The notes below the pieces were generated by a model. It was not told where the DNA came from, made no database searches, and was given only the letters and a program-made list of their open reading frames with translations. A program made the position numbers and the translations under genes. From an uncultured Chromatiaceae bacterium (GTDB lineage Bacteria > Pseudomonadota > Gammaproteobacteria > Enterobacterales > Alteromonadaceae), in contig CAMLSF010000011.1 in NCBI GenBank assembly GCA_946482615.1, forward strand, positions 1-42,323: a stretch of 42,323 nucleotides of DNA, read 5' to 3'. Positions 10,453-19,971 of the stretch are shown piece by piece (the first letter of the stretch is position 1; each line of letters begins with the position of its first letter).

Positions 10453-10794
10453 ATGAACATTCAAGGTCAAGGTCACAGTCTTTATCAGGAACTTCAATCC
10501 CTCGCTTCGCAAGCCCGGAGTGTGCCTTCTGAATTGGCCATTCCGGCTATCCCTGAGCAAAATTCCAGTCAATCTGATTTCTCCGCCATGCTCAAAGGCG
10601 CTTTGGACAAGGTCAATGGGTTGCAGGGGGAAAGTCGTGAGCTCAGCACTGCTGTTGAAATGGGCGACCCTAAAGTGTCCTTAGCCCAGGCCATGCTGGC
10701 AGGGCAAAAGGCTTCTTTAGCTTTTGAAGCCACAGTGCAGGTGCGAACCAAGCTGGTGGAAGCCTATAAAGAAATTATGTCGATGCCGGTCTAA
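10453..10794 (+). CDS. fliE: Flagellar hook-basal body adaptor protein FliE
   Basis: Small rod protein that links the MS ring to the proximal rod and is needed early for export. The 113-residue product has the family's C-terminal conserved block, with LSTAVEMGDPKVSLAQAM followed by SLAFEATVQVRTKLVEAYKEIMSMPV, which ends exactly as FliE proteins do. The N-terminal part is variable and has no signal peptide, as expected for a substrate of the flagellar type III system. It is the first gene of the fliEFGHIJ run and follows a strong sigma-54 promoter. Gap to fliF is 16 bases. Confidence 0.94.
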   Translation: MNIQGQGHSLYQELQSLASQARSVPSELAIPAIPEQNSSQSDFSAMLKGALDKVNGLQGESRELSTAVEMGDPKVSLAQAMLAGQKASLAFEATVQVRTKLVEAYKEIMSMPV

Positions 10795-10810
10795 GGCGGG
10801 GGAATAACAA

Positions 10811-12526
10811 GTGGCAGAGAGTACCTCAACTGAGCTGGCAACCTTGTCAGACGATTTTGGCGGCAATACCCCGGTACAGCAGGAGCAGAAGTCTGGCTTC
10901 CTGGGTTCTATGGGCGGTGGTATGGATATGGTGCGGCAAATCAGTCTGATTATCGCCTTGACTATTTGTATAGCACTGGCTGTATTAATTATTCTGTGGG
11001 CGCGTGAACCAGATATGCGGCCTTTAGGCACCTTCGAAACCAAAGAGTTGATTGAAACTCTGGACTATCTGGACAGCCAGAAAATCGACTACAAGCTCGA
11101 AGGTCAGGTGGTGATGGTGTCCGGCAAAGAGTACCAGGACATCAAACTGCAACTGGCCCGTGCTGGTTTGCAACAAGAACAAACCACAGGCGATGAAATA
11201 CTGATGCAGGACAGCGGTTTTGGTGTCAGTCAGCGTCTGGAGATGGAAAGATTAAAACACAGCCGTGAGCAACAACTTGCCCGCACTATTGAACAATTTC
11301 AGAATATTGCGTCAGCGCGGGTGCTGCTGGCCATTCCTAAAGAAAATATCTTTGCCCGTCGCGAAAAACAGCCTTCAGCCACAGTGATGGTGACAGTCAA
11401 AGGTGGAAAAAGTTTAAAAGAAGGTGAAGTCGATTCCATCGTCGATTTAGTGGCATCTGCGGTGCAAGGGCTTGAACCCAGCCGTGTGACTGTCACGGAT
11501 CAAAATGGCCGTTTGCTCAATAGTGGTTCTCAGGATGCTTCTTCAGCCCGTAGTCGTAAAGAATACGAAATGGAACGAGCCCGTGAAGAAGAATATCGTC
11601 AGAAAATTGACTCCATTTTGATTCCTGTGCTGGGAGTAGATAACTACACAGCTCAGGTCGATTTATTGATGGATTTTACTGCGGTAGAACAAACGCAAAA
11701 ACGTTTTAACCCGGACTTGCCTGCGGTGCGCAGCGAAATGAGCATTGAAGAAAACAGCATCGGTGGTGGTTTAGGCGGGATCCCTGGTGCTTTAACCAAT
11801 CAGCCACCACTCAACAGTGCTATCCCTGAACAGGCAGGAGCGGACGCCGCCAAACCTGTGGTGCCTGGTCGCAATACCAAAGAAATGACCCGTAACTACG
11901 AACTGGATACCACCATCAGTCATTCGACTCAGCAATCTGGTTTGATCCGCCGTATCAGCGTCTCTGTGGCTGTGGATTATCTGCCGGGAAGCACAGCTGC
12001 AGATGGCACTGTGACTGAACCTCAGATCCGTTCTCAGGCCGAACTTGCCAATATCCGGCGTTTATTGCAAGGCGGCATTGGTTTTGATGTGCAACGGGGC
12101 GATACTATAGAAGTAGTATCAGTGCCTTTTGCCCGCAGTGTATTGCCTGAAGCTGTTGAGCCACCTATTTATGAGCAGGAATGGTTTGCCCGTATGCTGA
12201 AACTGGTGATGGGTACGCTGATCATCATAGTGCTGATTGTGGCTGTGGTTCGTCCTATGCTGAAGAAACTGATTTACCCTGAAGATACGCAGGAAGCTTA
12301 TGATGAATCTTCATTAAGCAGTGGTCTGGATCTGGGTGATGATACACTGGATATGTTAACCCGCGAGTTTGATTCCAAGTCTGTTGGTTTTGCTGCAGAT
12401 GGCACTTTGATGCTGCCAGACTTGCATGGTGACGAAGATCTGTTAAAAGCGGTTCGTGCCCTGGTGGCAAATGAGCCTGAATTGTCCTCACTGGTCGTTA
12501 AAAATTGGTTAGCCGAAGATGAGTAA
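10811..12526 (+). CDS. fliF: Flagellar MS-ring protein FliF
   Basis: Builds the membrane (MS) ring on which the switch and export gate assemble. The 571-residue protein has two membrane segments (about 44-64 and 465-485) around a periplasmic ring-building-motif region with conserved GGGLGGIPGALTNQPP and NYELDTTISHSTQQSG. The cytoplasmic C-terminus ends in SSLVVKNWLAEDE, the expected FliG-binding tail. It starts with GTG, preceded by a GGCGGGGG stretch about 9 bases upstream; no ATG start is available nearby. It overlaps fliG by 8 bases. Length is usual for the family. Confidence 0.96.
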   Translation: MAESTSTELATLSDDFGGNTPVQQEQKSGFLGSMGGGMDMVRQISLIIALTICIALAVLIILWAREPDMRPLGTFETKELIETLDYLDSQKIDYKLEGQVVMVSGKEYQDIKLQLARAGLQQEQTTGDEILMQDSGFGVSQRLEMERLKHSREQQLARTIEQFQNIASARVLLAIPKENIFARREKQPSATVMVTVKGGKSLKEGEVDSIVDLVASAVQGLEPSRVTVTDQNGRLLNSGSQDASSARSRKEYEMERAREEEYRQKIDSILIPVLGVDNYTAQVDLLMDFTAVEQTQKRFNPDLPAVRSEMSIEENSIGGGLGGIPGALTNQPPLNSAIPEQAGADAAKPVVPGRNTKEMTRNYELDTTISHSTQQSGLIRRISVSVAVDYLPGSTAADGTVTEPQIRSQAELANIRRLLQGGIGFDVQRGDTIEVVSVPFARSVLPEAVEPPIYEQEWFARMLKLVMGTLIIIVLIVAVVRPMLKKLIYPEDTQEAYDESSLSSGLDLGDDTLDMLTREFDSKSVGFAADGTLMLPDLHGDEDLLKAVRALVANEPELSSLVVKNWLAEDE

Positions 12527-13553
12527 TGTTGAAAACATCAAGCCGAGCTTTGACGTAGGCAAATTGGATGGCGTAGAAAAAGCCGCCATCCTGCTGCTGA
12601 GTTTGTCAGAAGAGGACGCTGCACAGATTTTAAAACACCTGGAGCCAAAACAAGTGCAAAAGGTGGGTATGGCGATGGCGCAGATTGATGATCTGAACCA
12701 GGCCAAGATTTCTGCTGTGCATAAGCTCTTTATCGAACAAATTCAGAACTTCAGTACCATAGGTTTCCAGAGCGAAGACTTTATCCGCCGCGCCTTAACT
12801 GCTGCTTTGGGTGAAGAAAAAGCCTCGAACCTGATCGACCAGATTATTTTAGGTGGTGGTGCCAAAGGTCTGGATTCACTGAAATGGATGGATTCAAAAC
12901 AGGTGGCGAATATCATCCGCAACGAACACCCGCAGATCCAGACTATAGTTCTGTCGTATTTAGAACCTGAGCAGTCGGCCGAAATTTTATCGCAGTTCCC
13001 GGAAAAAGTGCGTTTAGACTTAACCATGCGTATCGCCAATCTGGAAGAAGTACAACCTGCAGCGTTACAGGAATTAAACGAAATTATGGAGAAACAGTTT
13101 GCTGGTCAGGCTGGTGCTCAGGCGGCGAAAATGGGCGGCTTAAAAGCTGCTGCCGATATCATGAACTACCTCGATACTAATGTTGAAGGCCAGTTGATGG
13201 ACGCTATTCGTGAACATGACGAAGAAATGGCGCAGCAAATTCAGGATCTGATGTTTGTGTTTGAAAACTTATTGGATGTGGACGACAGAGCTATTCAGAC
13301 CATTCTGCGGGAAGTGCAGCAGGATGCTCTGTTAAAAGCGCTGAAAGGCGCAGATGCGGATTTAAAAGAGAAGATCCTGAAAAATATGTCCAAACGTGCA
13401 GCTGAACTGCTGAACGACGATCTCGAAGCCATGGGACCTGTCCGTGTCAGCGAAGTGGAAGCAGCGCAAAAAGATATCTTGTCGGTGGCCCGTCGTCTGG
13501 CCGATGCCGGTGAAATTATGCTGGGTGGCGGTGGTGGTGAAGACTTCCTGTAA
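12519..13553 (+). CDS. fliG: Flagellar motor switch protein FliG
   Basis: Rotor protein that binds FliF, FliM and the stator and converts ion flow into torque. The 344-residue protein has the three expected domains: FliG-N (VEKAAILLLSLSEEDAAQIL), FliG-M with the EHPQIQTIVLSYLEPEQSAEIL segment, and FliG-C with the charged torque helix (FVFENLLDVDDRAIQTILREV) and the end VSEVEAAQKDILSVARRL. The end is a Gly-rich tail, GGGGGEDFL. Start overlaps the fliF stop by 8 bases. Charged residues in the torque helix are conserved by eye. Confidence 0.96.
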   Translation: MSNVENIKPSFDVGKLDGVEKAAILLLSLSEEDAAQILKHLEPKQVQKVGMAMAQIDDLNQAKISAVHKLFIEQIQNFSTIGFQSEDFIRRALTAALGEEKASNLIDQIILGGGAKGLDSLKWMDSKQVANIIRNEHPQIQTIVLSYLEPEQSAEILSQFPEKVRLDLTMRIANLEEVQPAALQELNEIMEKQFAGQAGAQAAKMGGLKAAADIMNYLDTNVEGQLMDAIREHDEEMAQQIQDLMFVFENLLDVDDRAIQTILREVQQDALLKALKGADADLKEKILKNMSKRAAELLNDDLEAMGPVRVSEVEAAQKDILSVARRLADAGEIMLGGGGGEDFL

Positions 13554-13575
13554 CAGGATAGCGGAGTAAAGCAGT

Positions 13576-14376
13576 ATGGCTATGGATCCTTTTCGAACCA
13601 AACAACCTTTTGCGCCAACGGATGAGTTACTGGAGTTACTCAAACGTTGGCCAAGCCCAGAGCTGGATGCAGACAAAAAAGCACAGTCCGGCAAAACCAA
13701 TGCGCTGAATAAAACCCTACCGCCGCAGAAGACAGTGGCCAGGGTGGAGCAAGAAGCCGAACTGGAAATAAAACCTTTGACGGCGGACGATATTGAACAA
13801 ATTCGTCAGGCTGCTTTTGATGAAGGTTTTGCCCAGGGCAAAGAAGAAGGTTTCTCCAAAGGCTATGAAGAAGGCCGTGAACAAGGCACAGCCGATGGTT
13901 TAGCTCATGGTCAGGCCGAAGGTAAAAAGCTGGGTTTAGAACAAGCCACTGATGAAATAGAGCAGAAAAAACAGGAACTGGCTAAATTACTGGATCAGCT
14001 GCAGCAACCTCTGTTGCAAGTCGATCAACAAGTAGAACAGCAACTGCTGCAGCTTTGTCTGGCCATGGCTGAGGCCGTGATTGCTGTTGAATGCAAAACC
14101 AATCCACAGGTGATATTAAAAACTTTGTCTGACGCGACTGCAGTGTTACCACTGCAAACCGAGCATATTTTGATCAAACTTCACCCTGACGATATCACTG
14201 TCATTGAACAGTACTTTAGCGCAGAACAAATGGCTGAACGTCACTGGCAACTGCGCTCCGATCCCGCTGTTGAGCGTGGAGGCTGTTTACTGGAAACCCC
14301 ACTTTCTTCCATGGACAGAAGTATTAAACACAGATTGCAAAGCAGTCTGGAGCATTTCTTGCATTCTCCTGAGTAA
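13576..14376 (+). CDS. fliH: Flagellar assembly protein FliH (export ATPase regulator)
   Basis: Forms a dimeric stalk that binds and restrains the FliI ATPase and docks it to the C ring and FlhA. The 266-residue protein has a variable, charged N-terminus, a central glycine repeat and a C-terminal FliI-binding domain (about 150-260, with HPDD and GGCLLET motifs). The repeat is exceptionally regular: A80, then glycine at every fourth residue from G84 to G120 (ten glycines), then A124. A second start 6 bases downstream is possible, but the first ATG has a GGAG site 9 bases upstream. Confidence 0.94.
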   Translation: MAMDPFRTKQPFAPTDELLELLKRWPSPELDADKKAQSGKTNALNKTLPPQKTVARVEQEAELEIKPLTADDIEQIRQAAFDEGFAQGKEEGFSKGYEEGREQGTADGLAHGQAEGKKLGLEQATDEIEQKKQELAKLLDQLQQPLLQVDQQVEQQLLQLCLAMAEAVIAVECKTNPQVILKTLSDATAVLPLQTEHILIKLHPDDITVIEQYFSAEQMAERHWQLRSDPAVERGGCLLETPLSSMDRSIKHRLQSSLEHFLHSPE

Positions 14377-14418
14377 TCTCAAGTTCTGCCTTAGTGCGGG
14401 CTTTGTTTAAGGAGTTTT

Positions 14419-15756
14419 ATGTCATCGTCACAATTAGCCGCCAATTTACAGCAGCAGCTGCAGCATATTCAGAAAAGCAGACCTAATCTGGCCGGACGTT
14501 TGGTCCGGGTCGTAGGTTTGACGCTGGAAGCTACAGGTTGCACTGCGGCTATAGGCCAGACCTGTCATGTTGAAACGGCATCGGGTCAGCTGTTCGCTGA
14601 AGTGGTGGGTTTTGCCAACGATCGTATTTTTTTAATGCCCAAAGATGATGTGTCTGGGGTGGTGCCGGGAGCCAAGGTCACGCCTTTATCGGACTTTAAA
14701 GGTGTACCTTTGACGATGGCGCTGCTGGGGCGTGTTATTGACGGTGCAGGTAAACCACTGGATGGCAAGGGGCCTATTTTAAGTCAGGAATTTGGCGGCA
14801 CAAAAAAACCTCCTATAAATCCATTACAACGTCAGCCCATTCATGCGCCGCTGGATGTGGGCGTGCGGGCTATCAACAGCATTATTACCGTAGGTAAAGG
14901 CCAGCGGATGGGCTTGTTTGCAGGTTCTGGTGTAGGTAAGTCTGTGCTCTTGGGCATGATGACCCGCGGTACTGCCGCTGATGTGATAGTGGTTGGCCTG
15001 GTGGGGGAGCGGGGTCGTGAGGTTAAAGAGTTTATTGACGAGATTCTGGGAGAAGAAGGCCGTAAACGTTCAGTGGTCGTGGCTGCTCCCGCTGATGTCT
15101 CTCCTTTGATGCGTTTAAAAGGCTGCGAAACGGCAGTTCAGGTGGCTGAGTATTTCCGCGAGCAAGGTCTGGATGTACTACTGCTGCTCGACTCCATTAC
15201 CCGTTATGCTCAGGCGCAGCGGGAAATTGCCTTGGCTGTGGGGGAGCCACCTGCCACTAAAGGTTATCCGCCTTCTGTTTTCGCCAAATTACCGGCACTG
15301 GTTGAACGGGCTGGTAATGGTGCTGCAGGTCAGGGCTCTATTACGGCTTTTTACACCGTGTTGTCTGAGGGGGATGATCTACAGGATCCTATTGCAGATG
15401 CGTCCCGCGCTATTCTGGACGGCCACATAGTGTTATCACGCCAGTTGGCCGACAGCGGTCATTTTCCGGCCATAGATATAGAAAAATCCATCAGCCGGGT
15501 AATGCCTGCTGTGACCAGTATGGAGCATCAAAAACTGGCCCGTGCTGTCAAGCAGCTGTACGCCTCCTATCAGCAAAGTAAAGATTTAATTTCTATTGGT
15601 GCTTATGTCAAAGGCGCCGATCCACAACTGGATGCCGCCGTGACGCTGATGCCAAAAATCCGTGGTTTTTTACAGCAGGAAATGAAAGAGGTTGTGCCTT
15701 ATGACGAAAGTCTGACGCAACTGGATAAACTTTTACCAGCACATTTAGGGCGATAA
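14419..15756 (+). CDS. fliI: Flagellum-specific export ATPase FliI
   Basis: Hexameric ATPase, related to the F1 beta subunit, that energises unfolding and delivery of export substrates. The 445-residue protein has Walker A GSGVGK at 169-174, the [12 protein letters not shown] motif, Walker [20 protein letters not shown] and the conserved [18 protein letters not shown] loop. The ribosome site AAGGAG is good. It is separated from fliJ by 3 bases. A virulence T3SS ATPase is excluded by the flagellar context. Confidence 0.96.
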   Translation: MSSSQLAANLQQQLQHIQKSRPNLAGRLVRVVGLTLEATGCTAAIGQTCHVETASGQLFAEVVGFANDRIFLMPKDDVSGVVPGAKVTPLSDFKGVPLTMALLGRVIDGAGKPLDGKGPILSQEFGGTKKPPINPLQRQPIHAPLDVGVRAINSIITVGKGQRMGLFAGSGVGKSVLLGMMTRGTAADVIVVGLVGERGREVKEFIDEILGEEGRKRSVVVAAPADVSPLMRLKGCETAVQVAEYFREQGLDVLLLLDSITRYAQAQREIALAVGEPPATKGYPPSVFAKLPALVERAGNGAAGQGSITAFYTVLSEGDDLQDPIADASRAILDGHIVLSRQLADSGHFPAIDIEKSISRVMPAVTSMEHQKLARAVKQLYASYQQSKDLISIGAYVKGADPQLDAAVTLMPKIRGFLQQEMKEVVPYDESLTQLDKLLPAHLGR

Positions 15757-15759
15757 GAG

Positions 15760-16200
15760 ATGGCATTGGCGCAACTTCAGCTGTTGGTGAAAGTCCAGCA
15801 GGAAAAAGAAGACAAGTTGCAGGCGCAGTACAGGGCTGCGCTGCAGAACTATCAGTCGATGCAGCAGAAATATCAGGGTCTGGCTGATTATCGGATTGAA
15901 TACGTGCAGCAAACTCAGAGCCGTGGCCAGGAGGGCATGGCAAGCCGCCAGTTTAATCAGTATTTAAATTTTATTGGCAAGCTGGATGCGGCTTTAACAG
16001 CACAGCAACAGTATGTGCAACAGGCCAAAGCCAATGCCGATCAGCGTTTACAGCAACTGCTGGCGATGCAGAAAAAACGTAAGGCAATGGAAATACTGAT
16101 TGAACGTGAGTTGGCGGAAATACAACGCAAAGCCGACAAGCAGGAACAAAAAATGCTGGATGAAATTGCGACTCAGCAGTTTTTCCGCAGAGTCAGTTAA
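15760..16200 (+). CDS. fliJ: Flagellar export chaperone FliJ
   Basis: Coiled-coil protein that inserts in the FliI hexamer, like the gamma subunit of F1, and activates the export gate through FlhA. The 146-residue product is almost wholly helical and Gln-rich (AQLQLLVKVQQEKEDKLQAQ; QQYVQQAKANADQRLQQLLA), as expected. Conservation in this family is low, so position after fliI carries most of the weight. It is the last gene of the fliE operon; a sigma-54-like promoter for fliK follows its stop almost directly. Confidence 0.9.
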   Translation: MALAQLQLLVKVQQEKEDKLQAQYRAALQNYQSMQQKYQGLADYRIEYVQQTQSRGQEGMASRQFNQYLNFIGKLDAALTAQQQYVQQAKANADQRLQQLLAMQKKRKAMEILIERELAEIQRKADKQEQKMLDEIATQQFFRRVS

Positions 16201-16203
16201 GTT

Positions 16204-16219
16204 TGGCGCGTATTTTGTA
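16204..16219 (+). promoter_or_regulatory. Candidate sigma-54-type promoter of the fliK-flhB operon
   Basis: TGGCGCGTATTTTGTA matches TGGCACG-N4-TTGCW at 10 of 12 specified positions, with GG at 16205-16206 and G at 16217. The last base of the -12 GC is T. It begins 3 bases after the fliJ stop and lies 105 bases before the fliK ATG. The 123-base spacer otherwise holds no gene. Confidence 0.6.
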
Positions 16220-16323
16220 TGTCTTTCTTATCATGACGTGTGTAAACAGATTTTGTCTGCTCAATACAGGCAAAGAGAACAACAGCAGCAAGTGAGTCAC
16301 TTGCATCTGGACCGGGGTGACCT

Positions 16324-18192
16324 ATGACTGAATTCTTATCCATGACCATGCTGAGCACTGAGCCTGTCTCTGTCGCAAAGCCGCAGGCTGCGCAGTCCAA
16401 TGATGCCGGAACTGAACCGGATCAAAGTTTTGCTGCAACTCTGGCTGCAGAGGTCAATGGAAAAACTCCGGAAAAGTCTGGAAAAACCTCCAGCAAAACG
16501 CGGCAGAATACTGCCTCTGAAGTGCAAGAGAATAAAGAGACACTGTCGGAGCAGAACACTACAGCTGCAGATCTGAAAGATAACAAGCCTGTCAGCGGCA
16601 AAGAGTCTGCACAAGGCGATAAGGAAGAACTTGTGTCTGAAGCCTCTGACAAGATCAAGGTTCAGAGTGAAGCCGTTGAGGCTGAACATTCTCATTGGTT
16701 AAACTTGCTGGATAAAGCAAAAAGTCTGCAGGCGCGCCTGAATAAAGCAGAAGCTGGAGAAGCTAAAGCTGGCTCTTTGGCAGAGGACTCCGGCTTACAA
16801 GGGACTAAGGCAAAACAACAACACGAAAAAGCCACAGCGGCAGAGCTGTCCGATGCTGAAGCTGCCGTATTATCCAAAGTGAAGGCCGCACAGCAAAAAG
16901 ATGGGGCTGTAGTGCTTGATAAAAAGCTGGTGTCAGAACAAAACTCAGAACAGCACTTAACGTCCGAAGAACTGAACGCCTTAAAACTTATAACTCAATC
17001 TGATAAAACAACGGCAAAAAACCAGACTGCAGATCATGGCTTAACAAAGCTGAGCACAGCACAAAATACGGAGACTGAAAGCACAGACAAGCCGGATGCG
17101 AAGCTGGCCGTGCAAAAAGACACTGGTCCGGATCAAAACAAAATCATGGCTCATATTGAAAGACCACTAAAAGTGCGGACTGAAGCCATTCAGGCCAGGG
17201 ATAGCGAACAACAACCCGCGGCTGATGCTGAAATCGGGGTGACAGTCACTACGGTGAGCAAAACACCGCTTCAATCGGAGCAGGCCGCTGCCATGCTTAA
17301 AGGCACCACCGTTGCGACAGTCAGCAGCGAGCAGACTGTTGGCAGCAATGACGACACGGACAACGAAATGTTGACTGCACATGCTGCAGCCACAGATGCT
17401 AAACCCTCAGTGCAGGCGCAAAGTGCAGCTGCGTTACTAGCGCCACAGCCCCAGCAGAACAAAAGCTCTGCTGCAGAAGCTAAAGTCACTACTGAAGAGT
17501 TACTAAAACAACTTCAGACAGCTGCTGTTGCAACACATACAGAGCAGGGCACTTCCTCGTCTTCTGGTGAATCTTCGCAGCAGGGGTCAACTGAAACGTT
17601 GTTGACAGTTATTGAGCCGCAAAAAAACACGAATGCCCCAGGAACAGAGGCAAACTCTTTTGGTAGCCAGTTGAAGTCTAATCTGGAGAAAATCAGCTCA
17701 GGTCTCTCAGTATCGGGTCGTGAATTAGTGTCTGAGGCCAGCCAGAAACAAGCAGACCAGCTGGGACAAAAGCTGAATCTGCTCCAACCTGAAGCTTCTA
17801 ACCAGTTAAAAGAAAAAATGCTGATGATGGTCAAAGATAAAGTGCACACCGCTGAAATTCGTCTCGACCCATCCGAATTAGGCTCGATGCAGATCAAAAT
17901 CAGTTTGCAGCAGGATCAGATGTCAGTGCAGTTTATGGTTCAGCAAGGTAATGCCAAAGAACTGATGGAACAACAAATGCCAAAACTAAAAGAATTATTA
18001 CAACAGCAAGGTATTGAATTAAGCCAGGGCTCGGTGCAACAGCAAAACCAATCTTCTGCTGGTCAGGAAGGTGGGCGCCGTACGGCTGGAGGGACAGGCT
18101 CAGGTGTTGGACAAGGCTCGTCTGAAGAGCTGATAGATCCTGCTCTTTTACCACCAAAGGCCTCTGATCGGGTGGTGGATTATTACGCATAA
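16324..18192 (+). CDS. fliK: Flagellar hook-length control protein FliK
   Basis: Secreted molecular ruler that measures hook length and switches the export specificity of FlhB. The 622-residue protein has a long low-complexity N-terminal and central part rich in Ala, Ser, Lys, Glu, Gln and Thr, and a compact conserved C-terminal domain (about 500-590) with the hook signature RLDPSELGSMQIKISLQQDQ and SVQFMVQQGNAKELMEQQMP, followed by a Gln-rich segment and a Gly-rich tail. There is no signal peptide, as expected. It is longer than the enterobacterial protein of about 400 residues; ruler length varies widely between species. Confidence 0.92.
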   Translation: MTEFLSMTMLSTEPVSVAKPQAAQSNDAGTEPDQSFAATLAAEVNGKTPEKSGKTSSKTRQNTASEVQENKETLSEQNTTAADLKDNKPVSGKESAQGDKEELVSEASDKIKVQSEAVEAEHSHWLNLLDKAKSLQARLNKAEAGEAKAGSLAEDSGLQGTKAKQQHEKATAAELSDAEAAVLSKVKAAQQKDGAVVLDKKLVSEQNSEQHLTSEELNALKLITQSDKTTAKNQTADHGLTKLSTAQNTETESTDKPDAKLAVQKDTGPDQNKIMAHIERPLKVRTEAIQARDSEQQPAADAEIGVTVTTVSKTPLQSEQAAAMLKGTTVATVSSEQTVGSNDDTDNEMLTAHAAATDAKPSVQAQSAAALLAPQPQQNKSSAAEAKVTTEELLKQLQTAAVATHTEQGTSSSSGESSQQGSTETLLTVIEPQKNTNAPGTEANSFGSQLKSNLEKISSGLSVSGRELVSEASQKQADQLGQKLNLLQPEASNQLKEKMLMMVKDKVHTAEIRLDPSELGSMQIKISLQQDQMSVQFMVQQGNAKELMEQQMPKLKELLQQQGIELSQGSVQQQNQSSAGQEGGRRTAGGTGSGVGQGSSEELIDPALLPPKASDRVVDYYA

Positions 18193-18340
18193 ATCGCATT
18201 GAGTCGGCCAGTGCAGAGCTGAGTATTCACAGATGCAGCGCTTTGCAGGACAGAAAAGCGGCAGATGCACAGTTAGTGATTGCCTTTGATGAAAGCCAAG
18301 GTCAATAATACGGCTTCATCACAGCGAATAAGGAATAAAA
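18193..18340 (+). other. fliK-fliL intergenic spacer
   Basis: A 148-base gap within an otherwise tightly packed operon. I see no ORF, no hairpin with a T-run and no convincing promoter. The ribosome site of fliL (AAGGAA, 18330-18335) is at its end. Confidence 0.5.
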
Positions 18341-18868
18341 ATGGCGGCGGGTAAAGACTTAGAAATTGGTGACGGCAAAGCAAAAAAGAAAAAGCTGATC
18401 ATCATTATTGGCGCAGCTGTGTTGCTGGCTATTGTCGCTGTAGTTGCAGTATTGATGATGTCAGGTGGTTCGTCTGAACCTGCTCCTGCAGAAAGCGGTA
18501 CAGCTGAAGTTGCGGTAGCTACGGATCCAAATGCCGCAGCAGACAAAGGCTCAGCTTTATATGTCAGTATGCCACGGCCTTTTATTTTTAATGTGCCGGG
18601 TGCAACTAAAGATCGTCTGGTACAAATTAAGGTGCAGTTGTTAGTGCGCGGCAGTAACAATGAAGAAACAGCCAAAGTGCATATCCCTTTGATTGAAAGT
18701 ACCTTGTTACGCACCTTCAGTACCAGTAACGCCGAAGAGTTGATTACGGTTGAAGGCAAAGAGAATTTAAAGAAAAAGGCACTGAAAGAAGTGCAGGAAG
18801 CCTTAGTTGGCGTGGCCGGCAGTGAAGTAGTGGAAGAAGTACTATTCACTGGCTTTGTGATGCAATAA
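18341..18868 (+). CDS. fliL: Flagellar basal body-associated protein FliL
   Basis: Inner-membrane protein that forms a ring around the stator units and supports torque at high load. The 175-residue protein has a short basic N-terminus (KAKKKK), a single membrane segment (about 19-40) and a periplasmic domain of the stomatin-like FliL fold, with VSMPRPFIFNVPG, VQIKVQLLVRG, IPLIESTLLRTFS and ending VEEVLFTGFVMQ. Size and order (before fliM) are typical. Confidence 0.93.
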   Translation: MAAGKDLEIGDGKAKKKKLIIIIGAAVLLAIVAVVAVLMMSGGSSEPAPAESGTAEVAVATDPNAAADKGSALYVSMPRPFIFNVPGATKDRLVQIKVQLLVRGSNNEETAKVHIPLIESTLLRTFSTSNAEELITVEGKENLKKKALKEVQEALVGVAGSEVVEEVLFTGFVMQ

Positions 18869-18880
18869 GAGAGCAACAGC

Positions 18881-19969
18881 TTGACTGATTTATTGTCCCA
18901 GGACGAAATTGACGCGCTACTGCATGGTGTCGATGACGTTGAAGAAGAAGAGGTCGAGGAAAGTGGCGACGGTCGTGGACGATCTGCGACTGAATACGAC
19001 TTTTCCTCCCAGGACCGTATCGTGCGTGGTCGTATGCCTACGCTCGAAATGGTCAACGAACGTTTTGCCCGTCATATGCGCATCAGCCTGTTTAATATGA
19101 TGCGCCGCACCGCCGAAGTGTCGATTAACGGTGTTCAGATGATTAAATTTGGCGAATACGTGCACACCCTCTTTGTTCCAACCAGTTTGAATATGGTGCG
19201 GTTCCGTCCGTTAAAAGGTACAGGCCTTATTACGATGGAAGCCCGTCTGGTGTTTATTCTGGTGGATAACTTCTTTGGGGGCGATGGTCGTTACCACGCC
19301 AAAATCGAAGGTCGTGAATTTACCCCAACCGAACGTCGTATCATCCAGATGCTGCTGAAGCTGATCTTTGAAGATTACAAAGAAGCCTGGGCTCCTGTGA
19401 TGGACGTGTCCTTTGAATACCTGGATTCTGAAGTGAACCCGGCCATGGCCAACATCGTCAGCCCAACTGAAGTGGTGGTCATCAGCTCTTTCCATATCGA
19501 ACTCGATGGGGGCGGCGGGGACTTCCATGTCGCATTACCTTATTCGATGCTGGAACCTATCCGCGAATTGCTTGATGCCGGTGTGCAAAGTGATAAAGAA
19601 GACACCGACTTACGCTGGAGTAAAGCCCTGCGCGACGAGATTATGGATGTAAAAGTGGATCTGACCACCAAAATGCTGGATGTGGAGATCACGCTGGAAC
19701 AACTGATGAATCTGCAGGCCGGTGATATTATTCCGGTCGAAATGCCGGATCACATTACTGTATTGATTGAAGACTTACCGACCTACAGAGCCAAAATGGG
19801 ACGCTCCCGCGACAATGTTGCGTTAAAAATTATTGAAAAAATTAAACGACCTGAATCCGTGAAATCAGAGATGCATGTGTTCACCAAAGGCGGCCGTCGC
19901 CTGGACAGCGATGCAGATATCAGTGAACTGGAAGCGGATTTAAACTTATCTGAACGTGTGGAGAGATAA
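18881..19969 (+). CDS. fliM: Flagellar motor switch protein FliM
   Basis: C-ring protein that binds phosphorylated CheY and passes the signal to FliG. The 362-residue product begins at TTG and reads MTDLLSQDEIDALLHGVDD, which contains the CheY-binding peptide LSQDEIDALLHG (residues 5-16); starting later would delete it, so the TTG start is favoured. An acidic linker follows, then the CheC-like middle domain with conserved RFARHMRISLFNMMRR and FGEYVHTLFVPTSLNM, and the C-terminal SpoA domain (about 260-335, DVEITLEQLMNLQAGDIIPV). The fliN ATG is 2 bases after its stop. Confidence 0.95.
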   Translation: MTDLLSQDEIDALLHGVDDVEEEEVEESGDGRGRSATEYDFSSQDRIVRGRMPTLEMVNERFARHMRISLFNMMRRTAEVSINGVQMIKFGEYVHTLFVPTSLNMVRFRPLKGTGLITMEARLVFILVDNFFGGDGRYHAKIEGREFTPTERRIIQMLLKLIFEDYKEAWAPVMDVSFEYLDSEVNPAMANIVSPTEVVVISSFHIELDGGGGDFHVALPYSMLEPIRELLDAGVQSDKEDTDLRWSKALRDEIMDVKVDLTTKMLDVEITLEQLMNLQAGDIIPVEMPDHITVLIEDLPTYRAKMGRSRDNVALKIIEKIKRPESVKSEMHVFTKGGRRLDSDADISELEADLNLSERVER

Positions 19970-19971
19970 TA

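Noticed and set aside
16336..16695. Long minus-strand open frames opposite fliK (also 16422-16658 and 17514-17897)
   Set aside because: They mirror the low-complexity Ala/Ser/Gln codons of fliK, have no ribosome sites and no recognisable domains.
18204..18222. GG-N10-GC in the fliK-fliL spacer as a sigma-54 promoter
   Set aside because: Only about 7 of 12 consensus positions fit; fliL is well explained by read-through from fliK.
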